Below, in pieces: positions 37,117 through 45,681 of a stretch of 64,000 bases of DNA (positions are counted from its first letter, which is position 1; each line of letters starts with the position of its first letter). A model generated the notes under the pieces. That model worked only from the letters and a program-made list of their open reading frames with translations. It had not been told where the DNA came from and ran no database searches. This DNA comes from Tessaracoccus aquimaris. Lineage in GTDB: Bacteria > Actinomycetota > Actinomycetes > Propionibacteriales > Propionibacteriaceae. Location: positions 558,001 through 622,000 of the forward strand of contig NZ_CP019606.1 in NCBI RefSeq assembly GCF_001997345.1. The letters run 5' to 3'. The position numbers and the translations under genes are program-made.

Positions 37117-38259
37117 TCACTGCCAGTCGTCGCCGACGAGGTTGTCGCCCGCCAGCGCGGCCAGGGACGCCTCGTCCTCCCGTGCCGCCTTGCGCTTGCG
37201 GGCCGAGCGCACGATCAGGAACGCCGTGACGGCGAGCAGCAGCGCGGCGGCGCCGATCCCGACGGGCAGCCACGGGAAGCCGGCCTCCTCCGGTGGGGGC
37301 TGCATCGACGGGTCGTCCTCCGGCATCGTCGGAGGCGCCGCCTCCTGGACTGGCACCTCCACCTGCTTCTTGACGGTGAACAGTTGGCCCCGGACGTCCT
37401 CGTAGGTGATGACGACCTCGACGGGCCCGGTGGCGGGTTGCGCGGCGGTGACGGTCATGTCGACGGCCCCGCTCGTTCCCGGCTCGACGCCGCCGACGAA
37501 GGCCTCCGCGGGGGCGAGCGCCTGGCCCTCCGGGATGGTGACCTTCGCGTTGAACAGCTTCGACTTGCCCTGGTTCTGCACCGAGAACGTCATCGAGCCC
37601 TGCTGGCCGATGTTCAGCATCGCGGGGGTCACCTGCGGCGTCGAGGCGTCGGCGCGCAGTTCCTGGTTCACCTCGATCGCAAGCGTCTCGCTTGAGGAGT
37701 AGGCGTTGGCCGCGGGGTCCTCGTACTCGACGGCGATGACAAGTTGGTACGGCTTGGCCTCGAGCGAGGGGAGCGCGCGGAAGTTCATGGTGTGGCCGGA
37801 GACGCGCTCGGCGCGGATCCGCGACACGTAGATCGACGAGGAGCCGTCGATCGGGAGGAATGCGGCGTCCGGCGAGGACACCGTCACCTTCAGGTTCTGC
37901 ACCTGCGTCTTCGTGGAGGTGTTGCGCAGCGAGAAGTTCACCGTGAAGTCCTGCCCGGCGAAGATCTTCTGCGGGGCGATGCTGAACCCCTCGACCATCA
38001 CTCGGGGCACCGAGACGCCCGCCGGTCCCTGCGTGCCCGGCTCACCGCCCGGCGTCCCACCGCCGGTGCCGCCTCCGGTGCCGTCGCCGGAGCCCGACCC
38101 GGTTCCCGAGCCCGTGTCGGTGCCCGTTCCCGAGCCACCCGGCTGGGAGGTCGAGCCGTCGCCGCCGCCGTCGTTGTCTCCTGCGGCGCTTGCGATCGGC
38201 ACGAAGCAGAGGCCGAGGATCAGGATCAGCAGCGCTGGCAGTCGGGTTCTGAGCTTCAT
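37117..38259 (-). CDS. exported CARDB-like surface protein with C-terminal membrane anchor
   Basis: A 380-residue secreted protein: signal peptide KLRTRLPALLILILGLCFVP ending at about residue 26 (ASA), a 50-residue Gly/Ser/Thr/Asp low-complexity linker (GTGTDTGSGTGSGSGDGTGG), and two or more Ig-like CARDB-type domains (FTVNFSLRNTSTKTQVQNLK; SMTFSVQNQGKSKLFNAKV). A C-terminal helix (WLPVGIGAAALLLAVTAFLI) and a basic tail finish it. It lies between the ATPase and the permease of a MacB-like system, where gram-negative systems have the MacA adaptor, so it may be the extracellular partner. That role is inferred from position only. Confidence 0.82.
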   Translation of the reverse strand: MKLRTRLPALLILILGLCFVPIASAAGDNDGGGDGSTSQPGGSGTGTDTGSGTGSGSGDGTGGGTGGGTPGGEPGTQGPAGVSVPRVMVEGFSIAPQKIFAGQDFTVNFSLRNTSTKTQVQNLKVTVSSPDAAFLPIDGSSSIYVSRIRAERVSGHTMNFRALPSLEAKPYQLVIAVEYEDPAANAYSSSETLAIEVNQELRADASTPQVTPAMLNIGQQGSMTFSVQNQGKSKLFNAKVTIPEGQALAPAEAFVGGVEPGTSGAVDMTVTAAQPATGPVEVVITYEDVRGQLFTVKKQVEVPVQEAAPPTMPEDDPSMQPPPEEAGFPWLPVGIGAAALLLAVTAFLIVRSARKRKAAREDEASLAALAGDNLVGDDWQ

Positions 38260-38999
38260 GGCTGGGCCACCTTGTCGTGGATGTTGTGTGTGATGCCCGC
38301 GATGCGGCCGTCGGAGATGGAGACGACGGTGTCGGCGAAGGAGGCGATGTGCTGGTCGTGGGTGACCATGATCCAGGTCTGCTGGAACCGCTGGATCAGG
38401 GTGCGGAAGAGTTGCAGGGTGCGCTCAGACGTCTTCGAGTCGAGGTTGCCGGTGGGCTCGTCCGCGAACACGAGCGTCGGCTGGACGGCGAGCGCCCGGG
38501 CGATCCCGACGCGCTGCTGCTGACCGCCGGAGAGTTGCGCCGGGCGGTGGTTCAGGTGCCCCTCAAGGCCGAGTTGGGCAAGCACCGCCTTTGCCCGCGC
38601 CTGGCGTCTGGGTTTCGTCATGCCCTGGAAGGACAGCGGGAGCGCGACGTTGTCGAGGGCAGTCAGCGAGGGGATCAGGTTGAACGACTGGAAGATGAAG
38701 CCGACCTGTTTGCGCCGGTAGGCGACCAGTTGGGACTCGCTGAAGGCGTGCACCGCCTGGCCCGCGACGTTGATCTCGCCCGCGGTCGGCCGCTCGAGAC
38801 CGGCGAGCATGTTCAGCAGCGTCGACTTGCCCGACCCGGAGGTGCCGACGATCGCGGTGAACGACCCCCTCGGCACCGTCAGGTTGACGTGGTTGAGGGC
38901 GGCGATCCGCGAGGTGCCGACCCGGAACAGCTTGCTGAGGTTGCGGGTCTCCACCAGCGTCTCGCCGACAGGCGGAAGCTCGCGGCTTGTCGTCGTCAC
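38256..38999 (-). CDS. MacB/LolD-type ABC transporter ATPase
   Basis: Energises the adjacent MacB-like permease. Walker A VGTSGSGKSTLLNML, Q-loop FIFQSFNLIPSLTALDNVAL, signature QLSGGQQQRVGIARAL, Walker B LVFADEPTGNLDSKT and H-loop VTHDQH. The 247-residue length and GNLDSKT box place it in the LolD/MacB class that works by mechanotransmission rather than classic transport. Its stop overlaps the start of the CARDB gene (ATGA). The divergent P450 gene begins 263 bases away. Confidence 0.95.
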   Translation of the reverse strand: MTTTSRELPPVGETLVETRNLSKLFRVGTSRIAALNHVNLTVPRGSFTAIVGTSGSGKSTLLNMLAGLERPTAGEINVAGQAVHAFSESQLVAYRRKQVGFIFQSFNLIPSLTALDNVALPLSFQGMTKPRRQARAKAVLAQLGLEGHLNHRPAQLSGGQQQRVGIARALAVQPTLVFADEPTGNLDSKTSERTLQLFRTLIQRFQQTWIMVTHDQHIASFADTVVSISDGRIAGITHNIHDKVAQP

Positions 39000-39148
39000 G
39001 GTGGACCTCTCGGCTCGGCCCCGGTCCGTCGTCGTGACCGGTTGGTGCGACCCTAAGTCACCCTGGCATGCACTCGAGGTAGGACCCGGCCGCGCTGGCC
39101 CAAAGTCGGGTGTGTTCTATCCGTGCGACGTAGTGGTCGTCGTCGATC

Positions 39149-39164
39149 TCAGACCACGGTCTGA
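39149..39164. promoter_or_regulatory. 16-bp palindrome between the ABC operon and P450
   Basis: TCAGACCACGGTCTGA is a perfect inverted repeat (7-bp arms, 2-base centre) in the 263-base divergent gap. A dimeric repressor site for either operon is possible; no other copy was noticed. The rest of the gap has no visible gene. Confidence 0.35.
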
Positions 39165-39262
39165 CGGCGGCATCGTCCGGATGTGCTTCGCGTCGGGGAG
39201 TCGCGCCGCTTGGTAGCCTGACCGCGGGAGGCATGCCGAGCGTTGAGCACGGGGAGGTGCGC

Positions 39263-40443
39263 ATGGGCAGGCGCCAGCGACGCGCGCACAAGCCCGGCGA
39301 ACGGGCCGAACCGGCCATCGAGCGGGTCGGGGACGTGTGGAGCATCCGCTCGCTCGAGGCCGCGCGGCAGGTACTGCGCGCGCGACATGCGACCACTCAA
39401 GCCGGCTTCACCGCCGAGCACATCCCCCAGGGACTGATGAAACACCACCCGATCCTCATGTCCGACGGCGCCCTCCACGACGAGCAGCGATCCAAGGTCG
39501 GGCGCTTCTTCGCGCCAAGGGTCGTGCGCGAGCGTCACGGCGACCGGATCGCCTCGGCCGCGGCCCGCTACGTCGACTCGCTGGCGGGGGAGGTGACGCT
39601 CGACGAGGTGGCCCTGCTCTACAGCGTGGAGGTCACCTCGGAGATCGTCGGCCTCACCGAATCGTCCGTGCAGGGGAGAGCGGGGAGGCTGGTGCAGTTC
39701 TTCCGCCAACCTCCGCTCGACATGACGCGCAAGGACCTCGGCCGCAGTCGGCGGCAGTGGATGCAGGCGGCATGGCGCGGCCTCGTCCCCGTGCTGAGGT
39801 TCTACCTCGCTGACGTGCGGCCTGCCATCCGCCAGAGGCGCAGGGCGCCAACGGGCGACGTGATCAGCCACCTCCTCGCGGAGGGCTACACCGACGTCGA
39901 CATCCTGGTCGAATGCGTCACCTACGGCACCGCGGGGATGGTCACCACGCGGGAGTTCATCACCATGGCCGCCTGGCACCTGCTCACGACGCCCGAGTTG
40001 ATGGCTCGCTACCTAGCCGCCGAGCGCCCCGAACGGCACGCGATCCTCAACGAGATCATCCGGCTCGAACCCGTCGTCGGGCACCTGTACCGGCGGGCGC
40101 AGGAGGACATCGTGGTGACCGACGGCGATCGCGAGTTCACCATCGCCCCGGTCACCTCGTCGACGTCTGCGTCCGGCAGGTCAACACCGACCCGGACGCC
40201 GTGGGCGAGGAACCTGAGGCCGTGTGCCCGGGGCGCGCGTTGCCCGCGGGGGTCGACGCTTCGGTGATGACGTTCGGCGACGGCGCCCACCGGTGCCCCG
40301 GCCAACCGCTGGCGATCTTCGAGACCGACGAGTTGCTCACCCGTCTCCTGGCGCGACACCCCCGGCTGGTGCAGGAACCGGACGTCGGCTGGGACGACCT
40401 CATCGAAGGCTACGTGCTCCGCGGCCTTCGACTCATTGTATAA
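39263..40443 (+). CDS. cytochrome P450, candidate carotenoid ring hydroxylase, with one frameshift
   Basis: Heme monooxygenase of 393 residues after correction. I-helix TYGTAGMVTTREF, ExxR motif in LNEIIRLEP, and heme loop FGDGAHRCPGQPLA with the cysteine ligand. The frame breaks at about 40151: restoring one G gives IAPGHLVDVCVRQVNTDPD and joins the two halves. The ATG at 39263 has GGGGAGG upstream. It stands at the head of the crtYc-crtYd-crtT-crtU row. In Brevibacterium linens a P450 of the carotenoid cluster is credited with forming 3,3'-dihydroxyisorenieratene, so the same step is inferred here. Confidence 0.85.
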
Positions 40444-40455
40444 AGTTTGTCGAAC
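40434..40455 (+). promoter_or_regulatory. two 11-bp direct repeats before crtYc (putative LitR/CarH operator)
   Basis: CATTGTATAAA (40434-40444) and GTTTGTCGAAC (40445-40455) are adjacent 11-mers sharing GT at positions 5-6 and AA at positions 9-10, the same spacing and invariants as the arrays at 47334-47366 and 47397-47429. The site overlaps the last codons of the P450 gene and ends 16 bases before the crtYc start. Confidence 0.55.
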
Positions 40456-40471
40456 CTCTAGGCTGGCGGCG

Positions 40472-40804
40472 ATGGACAGTTACCAGTACCTGATCCTGAT
40501 GGCCGCCTGCGTGGCGGTCACCCTGCCTCTCGAGTTCGTGCTGCGTGCGCGCGTGTACCGCCGCCCGGTGCGTCTCCTGCTCGCCATGGCGCCGATGCTC
40601 GCGGTGTTCGTCGCCTGGGACCTGCTCGGCATCGTCCGCGGCCACTGGACCTACAGCGAGCGCTTCACCTCGGGCATCGTCCTGGGCATCCTGCCGCTCG
40701 AGGAACTGGTGTTCTTCCTCGTCATCCCCCTGTGCGGCCTGCTCACCTACGAGGGCGTCGGCTACGTGCTCGGCCGGCTCCGCGGCGGGAGGGACGATGC
40801 CTGA
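40472..40804 (+). CDS. crtYc: lycopene cyclase subunit CrtYc
   Basis: One half of the heterodimeric lycopene beta-cyclase of actinobacteria, which closes the ends of lycopene to beta-ionone rings in the membrane. 110 residues, three hydrophobic helices, and the conserved catalytic PLEELVFFLVIPLCGLL box (the P-x-E-E motif). The ATG at 40472 is preferred over the in-frame ATG at 40436, which lies within the P450 gene and the operator. It overlaps crtYd by eight bases. Confidence 0.93.
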   Translation: MDSYQYLILMAACVAVTLPLEFVLRARVYRRPVRLLLAMAPMLAVFVAWDLLGIVRGHWTYSERFTSGIVLGILPLEELVFFLVIPLCGLLTYEGVGYVLGRLRGGRDDA

Positions 40805-41114
40805 GTACACGGCCTTGACTGTCGTCGGCATCCTCGCCGTGGTCGCGGTCGAGGTGTTCTGGCTCCGGACGGGGCTGTTCCGCAGCGCCCAGTACTGGAT
40901 CTCGATGGCCATCGTGTTCTTCTTCCAGGTCTGGGTAGACGGCTGGCTCACCAAACTCTCGGACCCCATCGTGATCTATGACCCCGCCCAGATCTCGGGC
41001 ATCCGGTTCCCCTGGGACATCCCCATCGAGGACTTCGGGTTCGGGTGGGCGATGCTCACCCTCACGCTGCTCGTCTGGGTCCGCTTGGGCAAGCGACGGA
41101 GGGAGGCGGCATGA
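40797..41114 (+). CDS. crtYd: lycopene cyclase subunit CrtYd
   Basis: Second half of the heterodimeric cyclase, 105 residues with three membrane helices (EYTALTVVGILAVVAVEVFW, YWISMAIVFFFQVWVDGWL, FGWAMLTLTLLVWVRL). The matching acidic motif is IPIEDFGFGWAML. Absence of a crtEb-type prenyltransferase in the cluster argues for beta-ring (C40) rather than C50 carotenoid cyclisation. Start overlaps crtYc; stop overlaps crtT (ATGA). Confidence 0.92.
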   Translation: MPEYTALTVVGILAVVAVEVFWLRTGLFRSAQYWISMAIVFFFQVWVDGWLTKLSDPIVIYDPAQISGIRFPWDIPIEDFGFGWAMLTLTLLVWVRLGKRRREAA

Positions 41115-41827
41115 CCCTCCGGGAGGCCTTCGACCGCGGCGCGCGCCGCTACGACCTGATGGTCGCCCTGAATCCGGGCTACCACCGCGAGTTGAGGCGC
41201 GCCGCCGAGGCCCTGGCCGAGCGCCTCGGCGGGGCGCCCCAGAACCTGATGGACCTGGCGTGCGGCTCCGGGCTGTCGACCAGGGCATTGGTCGACGCGG
41301 CCCCACCAGGCTCCCGTGTACTCGGCATCGATGCCTCACCCGGGATGCTCGAGCGGGCCCGGGCCAAGCGGTGGCCCGTGCAGGTCGGCTTCGAGCGCGG
41401 CGTGGTGGGCGAACTGAACGTGGAGAGGTGGGGCGGCGGATCCTTCGACGGCGCGCAGGCGTGTTACCTCTTCCGCAACGTTGCCGAGGCCGACCGCGAC
41501 GAGGCCGTCGCGGAGGTCTTCGACCTGCTTCGGCCCGGAGGGTGGCTCTGCGTGCAGGAGTACTCGGTGGCTGGCAGCGCCGCGGCACGGCGCGTGTGGG
41601 ACCTTGTCAGCCACGCCGTGATCATCCCGCTCGGCGTCGTCGTGGACCGGAACCCCGGCCTGTACCGCTATCTGTGGCGAAGCGTCGTCGACTTCGACTC
41701 GGTGGCCACCTTCGTCGACCGCTTGAGCCGGGCGGGCTTCGTCGACGTCTCCCACCGCACCGCGACCGGATGGCAGCGCGGGATCCTCCACACCTTCGTC
41801 GCCCGCCGACCTGAGGAGGCCCGATGA
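41111..41827 (+). CDS. crtT: SAM-dependent methyltransferase, CrtT-like
   Basis: Class I methyltransferase with the SAM-binding motif MDLACGSGLSTRALV and the acidic D in VLGIDASPGMLERAR, followed by FRNVAEADRDEAVAEVFDLL. UbiE-like in overall form. 238 residues from ATG 41111. In Streptomyces griseus crtY-crtT-crtU form one operon and CrtT has no proven step in the pathway; the same order here (crtYcd-crtT-crtU) is the basis of the name. Both ends overlap neighbours by four bases, so it is translated as part of the operon. Confidence 0.83.
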   Translation: MTLREAFDRGARRYDLMVALNPGYHRELRRAAEALAERLGGAPQNLMDLACGSGLSTRALVDAAPPGSRVLGIDASPGMLERARAKRWPVQVGFERGVVGELNVERWGGGSFDGAQACYLFRNVAEADRDEAVAEVFDLLRPGGWLCVQEYSVAGSAAARRVWDLVSHAVIIPLGVVVDRNPGLYRYLWRSVVDFDSVATFVDRLSRAGFVDVSHRTATGWQRGILHTFVARRPEEAR

Positions 41828-43365
41828 GCCAGCGGCCCGGCAGGGACCCACGCGCTCAGTGCCACCCCGCGGCACCGGGAACCAGGCGCGTCGAGGGGGA
41901 CCGCAGCGCCCTCGTGGTCGGCGGCGGGATCGCCGGGCTGGCGGCAGCCACGGCCCTGGCCGAGCGCGGTGTTCGGGTCACCCTCGCGGAGTCCGGGGAC
42001 CGGCTCGGGGGCAGGGTGGCCGCCTGGCCCCTCGACGGGCAGCGCACCATGAGCCGCGGCTTTCACGCCTTCTTCCGCCAGTACTACAACCTGCGCCGGC
42101 TCCTGCGCCGGATCGACGTCGACCTGTCCTTCCTCGTCCCCGTCGACGACTACCCGCTCCAACGACCCGACGGCCTGCGCGACTCCTTCGCGGGCCTCGT
42201 CACGACCCCACCCTGGTCGGTGCTGCAGTTCGTCGCCCGCAGCCCGGCCTTCACGGCCAGGGGCCTCGCCGGGGTGCACATTCCGTCGGCCCTCGAGCTT
42301 CTCAAGGTCCGGTTCCCCGACACCTACGAGCGCTACGAGGGGGAGTCGGCGGCCGCGTTCCTGGACCGGCTGCGCTTCCCGGACGGGGCGCGCGACCTCG
42401 CGCTCGAGGTGTTCGCCCGCTCCTTCTTCGCCGACCCGCGCGAGTTCGGCGCTGGCGAACTGGTGGCCATGTTCCACACCTACTTCCTCGGCTCCGCCGA
42501 GGGCCTCCTGTTCGATGTTCCCGACGACGACTACGACGCGGCGCTCTGGCGGCCGCTGGCCGCGCGCCTGGAGTGTCTCGGCGTCGACATCAGGCTCGAC
42601 GCCCACGTCGACTCCATTGAGGTCCGCGACGACGGGGCCGCCGTGAGCATCGCAGGGCGGCGGGTGGAGGCCGACGCGGTCGTGCTCGCAGCCGACCCTC
42701 GCGCCGCCCGCAGGCTCGCCGAGGGCATCCCGGGCGACCATCTCGCGGGGTGGCGCGGGTCGGTGGCTGCCACCTACAACGCCCCGCCGTTCGTCGTCGT
42801 GCGGCTCTGGCTCGACACCCCCGTCGACGCGTCACGCCCGGCGTTCCTCGGCACCTCGGGATATGGCCCGTTGGACAACGTCTCGGTCCTCGAGCGGTTC
42901 GAGGCAGGCGCGGCCCGGTGGGCCGAGGACCATCACGGCTCGGTGGTCGAACTGCACGCCTACGCCTGCGATGAGGATGTCGTCGGCGACGAGGCCGCCG
43001 CGTCGGCACTTGTCGACCGGCTCGAGGCCGAACTGCACCGCGTGTTTCCCGAGACGGCCGCCGCGGGCGTCCTGGCGCGCGAGGTGCTGGTGCGTGACGA
43101 CTGCACGCTGATCGGCCCCACCGGATGGGCCGCCCGGCCTGGCGTGATGACGCCGGATCCGAGGCTGGTGCTGGCCGGGGACTGGCTGCGCTGCGGCTAC
43201 CCGGTCGCGCTGATGGAGCGGGCCGCGACGACGGGTTTCCTCGCCGCGAACCGTCTGCTCGCCCGGTGGGGCGCTGCGGGCCACGACATCTGGACCGTTC
43301 CGATGCGTGGCCTCCTCGCGCGCCGCCGGGTCAGGCCAGCCTCGGGAGGGGCAGCCCGACGGTGA
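41824..43365 (+). CDS. crtU: beta-carotene desaturase/methyltransferase CrtU (isorenieratene synthase)
   Basis: FAD enzyme that desaturates and shifts a methyl group on the beta-rings of beta-carotene to give aromatic phi-rings (isorenieratene). Rossmann start ALVVGGGIAGLAAATALAER, RLGGRVAAWPLDG, and the family box MSRGFHAFFRQYYNLRRLLR followed by VDDYPLQRPDGLRDSFAGL. C-terminal FAD loop LVLAGDWLRCGYPVALMERA. 513 residues. Its last 35 bases overlap the end of the convergent crtB gene. Confidence 0.9.
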   Translation: MSQRPGRDPRAQCHPAAPGTRRVEGDRSALVVGGGIAGLAAATALAERGVRVTLAESGDRLGGRVAAWPLDGQRTMSRGFHAFFRQYYNLRRLLRRIDVDLSFLVPVDDYPLQRPDGLRDSFAGLVTTPPWSVLQFVARSPAFTARGLAGVHIPSALELLKVRFPDTYERYEGESAAAFLDRLRFPDGARDLALEVFARSFFADPREFGAGELVAMFHTYFLGSAEGLLFDVPDDDYDAALWRPLAARLECLGVDIRLDAHVDSIEVRDDGAAVSIAGRRVEADAVVLAADPRAARRLAEGIPGDHLAGWRGSVAATYNAPPFVVVRLWLDTPVDASRPAFLGTSGYGPLDNVSVLERFEAGAARWAEDHHGSVVELHAYACDEDVVGDEAAASALVDRLEAELHRVFPETAAAGVLAREVLVRDDCTLIGPTGWAARPGVMTPDPRLVLAGDWLRCGYPVALMERAATTGFLAANRLLARWGAAGHDIWTVPMRGLLARRRVRPASGGAARR

Positions 43366-44215
43366 GGGTGCGCGCCACGACCCCGAGCTTCTCCGAACCG
43401 GGAACCCGCACCCGTCCCGAGAACACGTCGTAGTCGCGGGCCTCGATGCGCTCGAGGATCCGGCTGTACAACACGAGGGCCGTGCCGACGCACCGCCTGG
43501 AGGGCGGGGGCAGCAGTGGGAGCCCGGTCATCGCCTCGGCATACAGGGCCCGGTTGCGCTCGATCTGCTCCGCCATCATGGCCCGCCACTGAGGCGTGAC
43601 GCGCCGCAGCCACGGGTCCGCCCCGTGCCGTGCCAGGTCGGCCTGAGGTAGATAGACGCGTCCGCGATCCAGGTCCTCGTCGACGTCGCGCAGGAAGTTG
43701 GTCAACTGGAAGGCGTGGCCGAGGGCGCGCGCGGGCCCCCGCGCCTCGTCCGAGATGGGTTCAAGCACCGGAAGCATCATCTCGCCGATCACCGCAGCCG
43801 AGCCCTCCATGTAGCCGTCGCGCAGCCCCTCCCAGGTGGGCCAGGTGTCGGTGCTCAGGTCCAGCGCCATGGCGTCGAAGAAGCGCTCGAAGCATTCGGG
43901 GTCGGTGCCGCGCCTGCGGATGCTGTCGACGATCGCCGCCATCACCTGGTCGGGCGCCTCGCCCGAGCCGAGCGCCGAGAAGAACAGCCTCCGGAAGGCG
44001 TCGAGGCGTTCGGCGGGGGTGCCGTCCTGCGGCACCGCGAGGTCGACCCGCTCCGGCTCGTCCACGATGTCGTCCGTCAGTCGGCACAGCGCATAGACCG
44101 AGTAGACGTCCCGGCGCTGCCTGGTGGGCAGCAGCATGGCCCCCCAGTAGTAGGTCGTCCCGTAGCGCCGCGTCAGTTCGGCGCAGCGGCGGTACCCGGC
44201 ATCGAGCCCGCTCAT
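43331..44215 (-). CDS. crtB: phytoene synthase
   Basis: Condenses two geranylgeranyl diphosphates to phytoene, the first committed carotenoid step. Two aspartate-rich sites: YALCRLTDDIVDEPERV (DxxxD) and NFLRDVDEDLDRGRVYLPQ. 294 residues; ATG at 44215 overlaps the crtI stop (ATGA). Operon order idi-crtE, crtI, crtB. Confidence 0.96.
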   Translation of the reverse strand: MSGLDAGYRRCAELTRRYGTTYYWGAMLLPTRQRRDVYSVYALCRLTDDIVDEPERVDLAVPQDGTPAERLDAFRRLFFSALGSGEAPDQVMAAIVDSIRRRGTDPECFERFFDAMALDLSTDTWPTWEGLRDGYMEGSAAVIGEMMLPVLEPISDEARGPARALGHAFQLTNFLRDVDEDLDRGRVYLPQADLARHGADPWLRRVTPQWRAMMAEQIERNRALYAEAMTGLPLLPPPSRRCVGTALVLYSRILERIEARDYDVFSGRVRVPGSEKLGVVARTLTVGLPLPRLA

Positions 44216-45681
44216 CGCAACTCCTCGACGCGCCGGGCTGCGAGCTTGCCCGAGATCAGCACCATCGGGATCCCGACGCCGGGGGTGGTGCCGGACCCGG
44301 CGAAGATCAGCCCCTTTGCGCGACGGTCGACGTTCTTGGGGCGGAACGGGCCCGTCTGCGAGAAGGCGTGCGACAGCGCGAACGGGCTGCCCGCCGCCAT
44401 GCCCTGCGCGGCCCAGTCCGCAGGGGTGACGAGTTCCTCGGTGACGACATCGGTCGGGTAGCCGGCGGCCTCCAGGAAGGCGCGCATCCGCTCCCGCAGG
44501 CGCGGGCCCTCGCGGTCCCAGTCGAGCCGACCCACCTGCAGGTTGGGCACCGGTTCGAGCACGTACAGAGTGTGGTGGCCGGCCGGGGCGGCGTCGGGGG
44601 CGTGCACCGTCGGCGCAGCGACGTAGCGCGACGGGTCGGCCATCGGGACGCCACGCTTGAGCAGGTCGTCGAAGGCGTCGTCCCAGGCGTCCCCGAAGTG
44701 GATGTTGTGGTGGCCCGAGCGAGGGGGGAGGTCGCCCTTGACGCCGAGGTGCCACACGAGGGCCGACGGCGAGAACCGCCCCTTCCGTGCGAGCCTGGGG
44801 GCCCGCAGGTCGGGCAGTAGCGTCTCGTAGGCGACGGGGAGGTCGGCGGTCACCACGACGGCTTCGGCAGGGACGGACCCGCCGTCTGCGAGCCGAACCC
44901 CGGTCACGGCGCCGTCGGCACCGCGGAGGACGCGTGCCACGTCGGCCCCGTAGCTGATGTCGACGCCCGCATCGACGGCGGCCGCGGCCATCGCCCGGGG
45001 CACGGCGTGCATGCCGCCCTCGGGGAACCAGACCCCCTCGATGGAGTCCATGTAAGTGATCACGGCGTAGAGCGCCAACGCATGCGCGGGTGCCATCCCG
45101 GCGTACATCGCCTGGAAGCTGAAGGCCCTGTGCAACCGGTCGTCATCGAAGAAGCGCGACACGGTGGGGCCGAGCCGGCCGAAGCCGCCGAGGCGCACGA
45201 GATCGAGGGCCGCCCTCGGAGCGCGGAGGAGGTCGAGCGGCGAGTCGAAGTTCACGTCGATGAAGTGCGGCACCTCGACGTCGTACAGCCGTCGGAGCCA
45301 AGCCACGAACCGGTCGAAGGCCGCGGCGTCCTTTGCGCCGCACTCGCGGAGGATCTCCGCACGCATGGGTTCGTGCCCGGGGCGCACCAACAGGCGCGAC
45401 CCGTCGGAGAAGAACGCGTGGTAGGCCGGGTCGAGGAGGCGCATCGTGACGTAGTCGCGGGCGGAGCGGCCGACGGCGGCGAATGCCTCCTCGAGGAGGT
45501 TGAGCATGGTGAACACGACCGGGCCGCTGTCGAACCGGAAGCCGTCGCGCTCGATGATGCCGTTGCGTCCACCGGGGACGTCCTCGCGTTCGAGCACGGT
45601 GACGCGGTGCCCCGCGCCCGCGAGGTGAAGGGCGGCGGAGAGGCCGGAGAGGCCAGCTCCGACGACGACGACGCGGCTCAT
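44212..45681 (-). CDS. crtI: phytoene desaturase
   Basis: FAD-dependent desaturase taking phytoene to lycopene. N-terminal RVVVVGAGLSGLSAALHLAG, EREDVPGGRNGIIERDGF, RFDSGPVVFTM, and the bacterial-type phytoene dehydrogenase signature near the C-terminus (IFAGSGTTPGVGIPMVLIS). 489 residues. Start overlaps the end of idi-crtE, stop overlaps crtB, both by four bases. Confidence 0.96.
   Translation of the reverse strand: MSRVVVVGAGLSGLSAALHLAGAGHRVTVLEREDVPGGRNGIIERDGFRFDSGPVVFTMLNLLEEAFAAVGRSARDYVTMRLLDPAYHAFFSDGSRLLVRPGHEPMRAEILRECGAKDAAAFDRFVAWLRRLYDVEVPHFIDVNFDSPLDLLRAPRAALDLVRLGGFGRLGPTVSRFFDDDRLHRAFSFQAMYAGMAPAHALALYAVITYMDSIEGVWFPEGGMHAVPRAMAAAAVDAGVDISYGADVARVLRGADGAVTGVRLADGGSVPAEAVVVTADLPVAYETLLPDLRAPRLARKGRFSPSALVWHLGVKGDLPPRSGHHNIHFGDAWDDAFDDLLKRGVPMADPSRYVAAPTVHAPDAAPAGHHTLYVLEPVPNLQVGRLDWDREGPRLRERMRAFLEAAGYPTDVVTEELVTPADWAAQGMAAGSPFALSHAFSQTGPFRPKNVDRRAKGLIFAGSGTTPGVGIPMVLISGKLAARRVEELR

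Noticed and set aside
38040..38160. Gly/Ser/Thr repeat region as a recombination hotspot
   Set aside because: It is the low-complexity linker of the exported CARDB-like protein, in frame and with variable codons.
40436..40471. Extended CrtYc N-terminus from an ATG at 40436
   Set aside because: It would start inside the P450 gene and the putative operator, and adds residues (YKVCRTSRLAA) not expected before the first helix.
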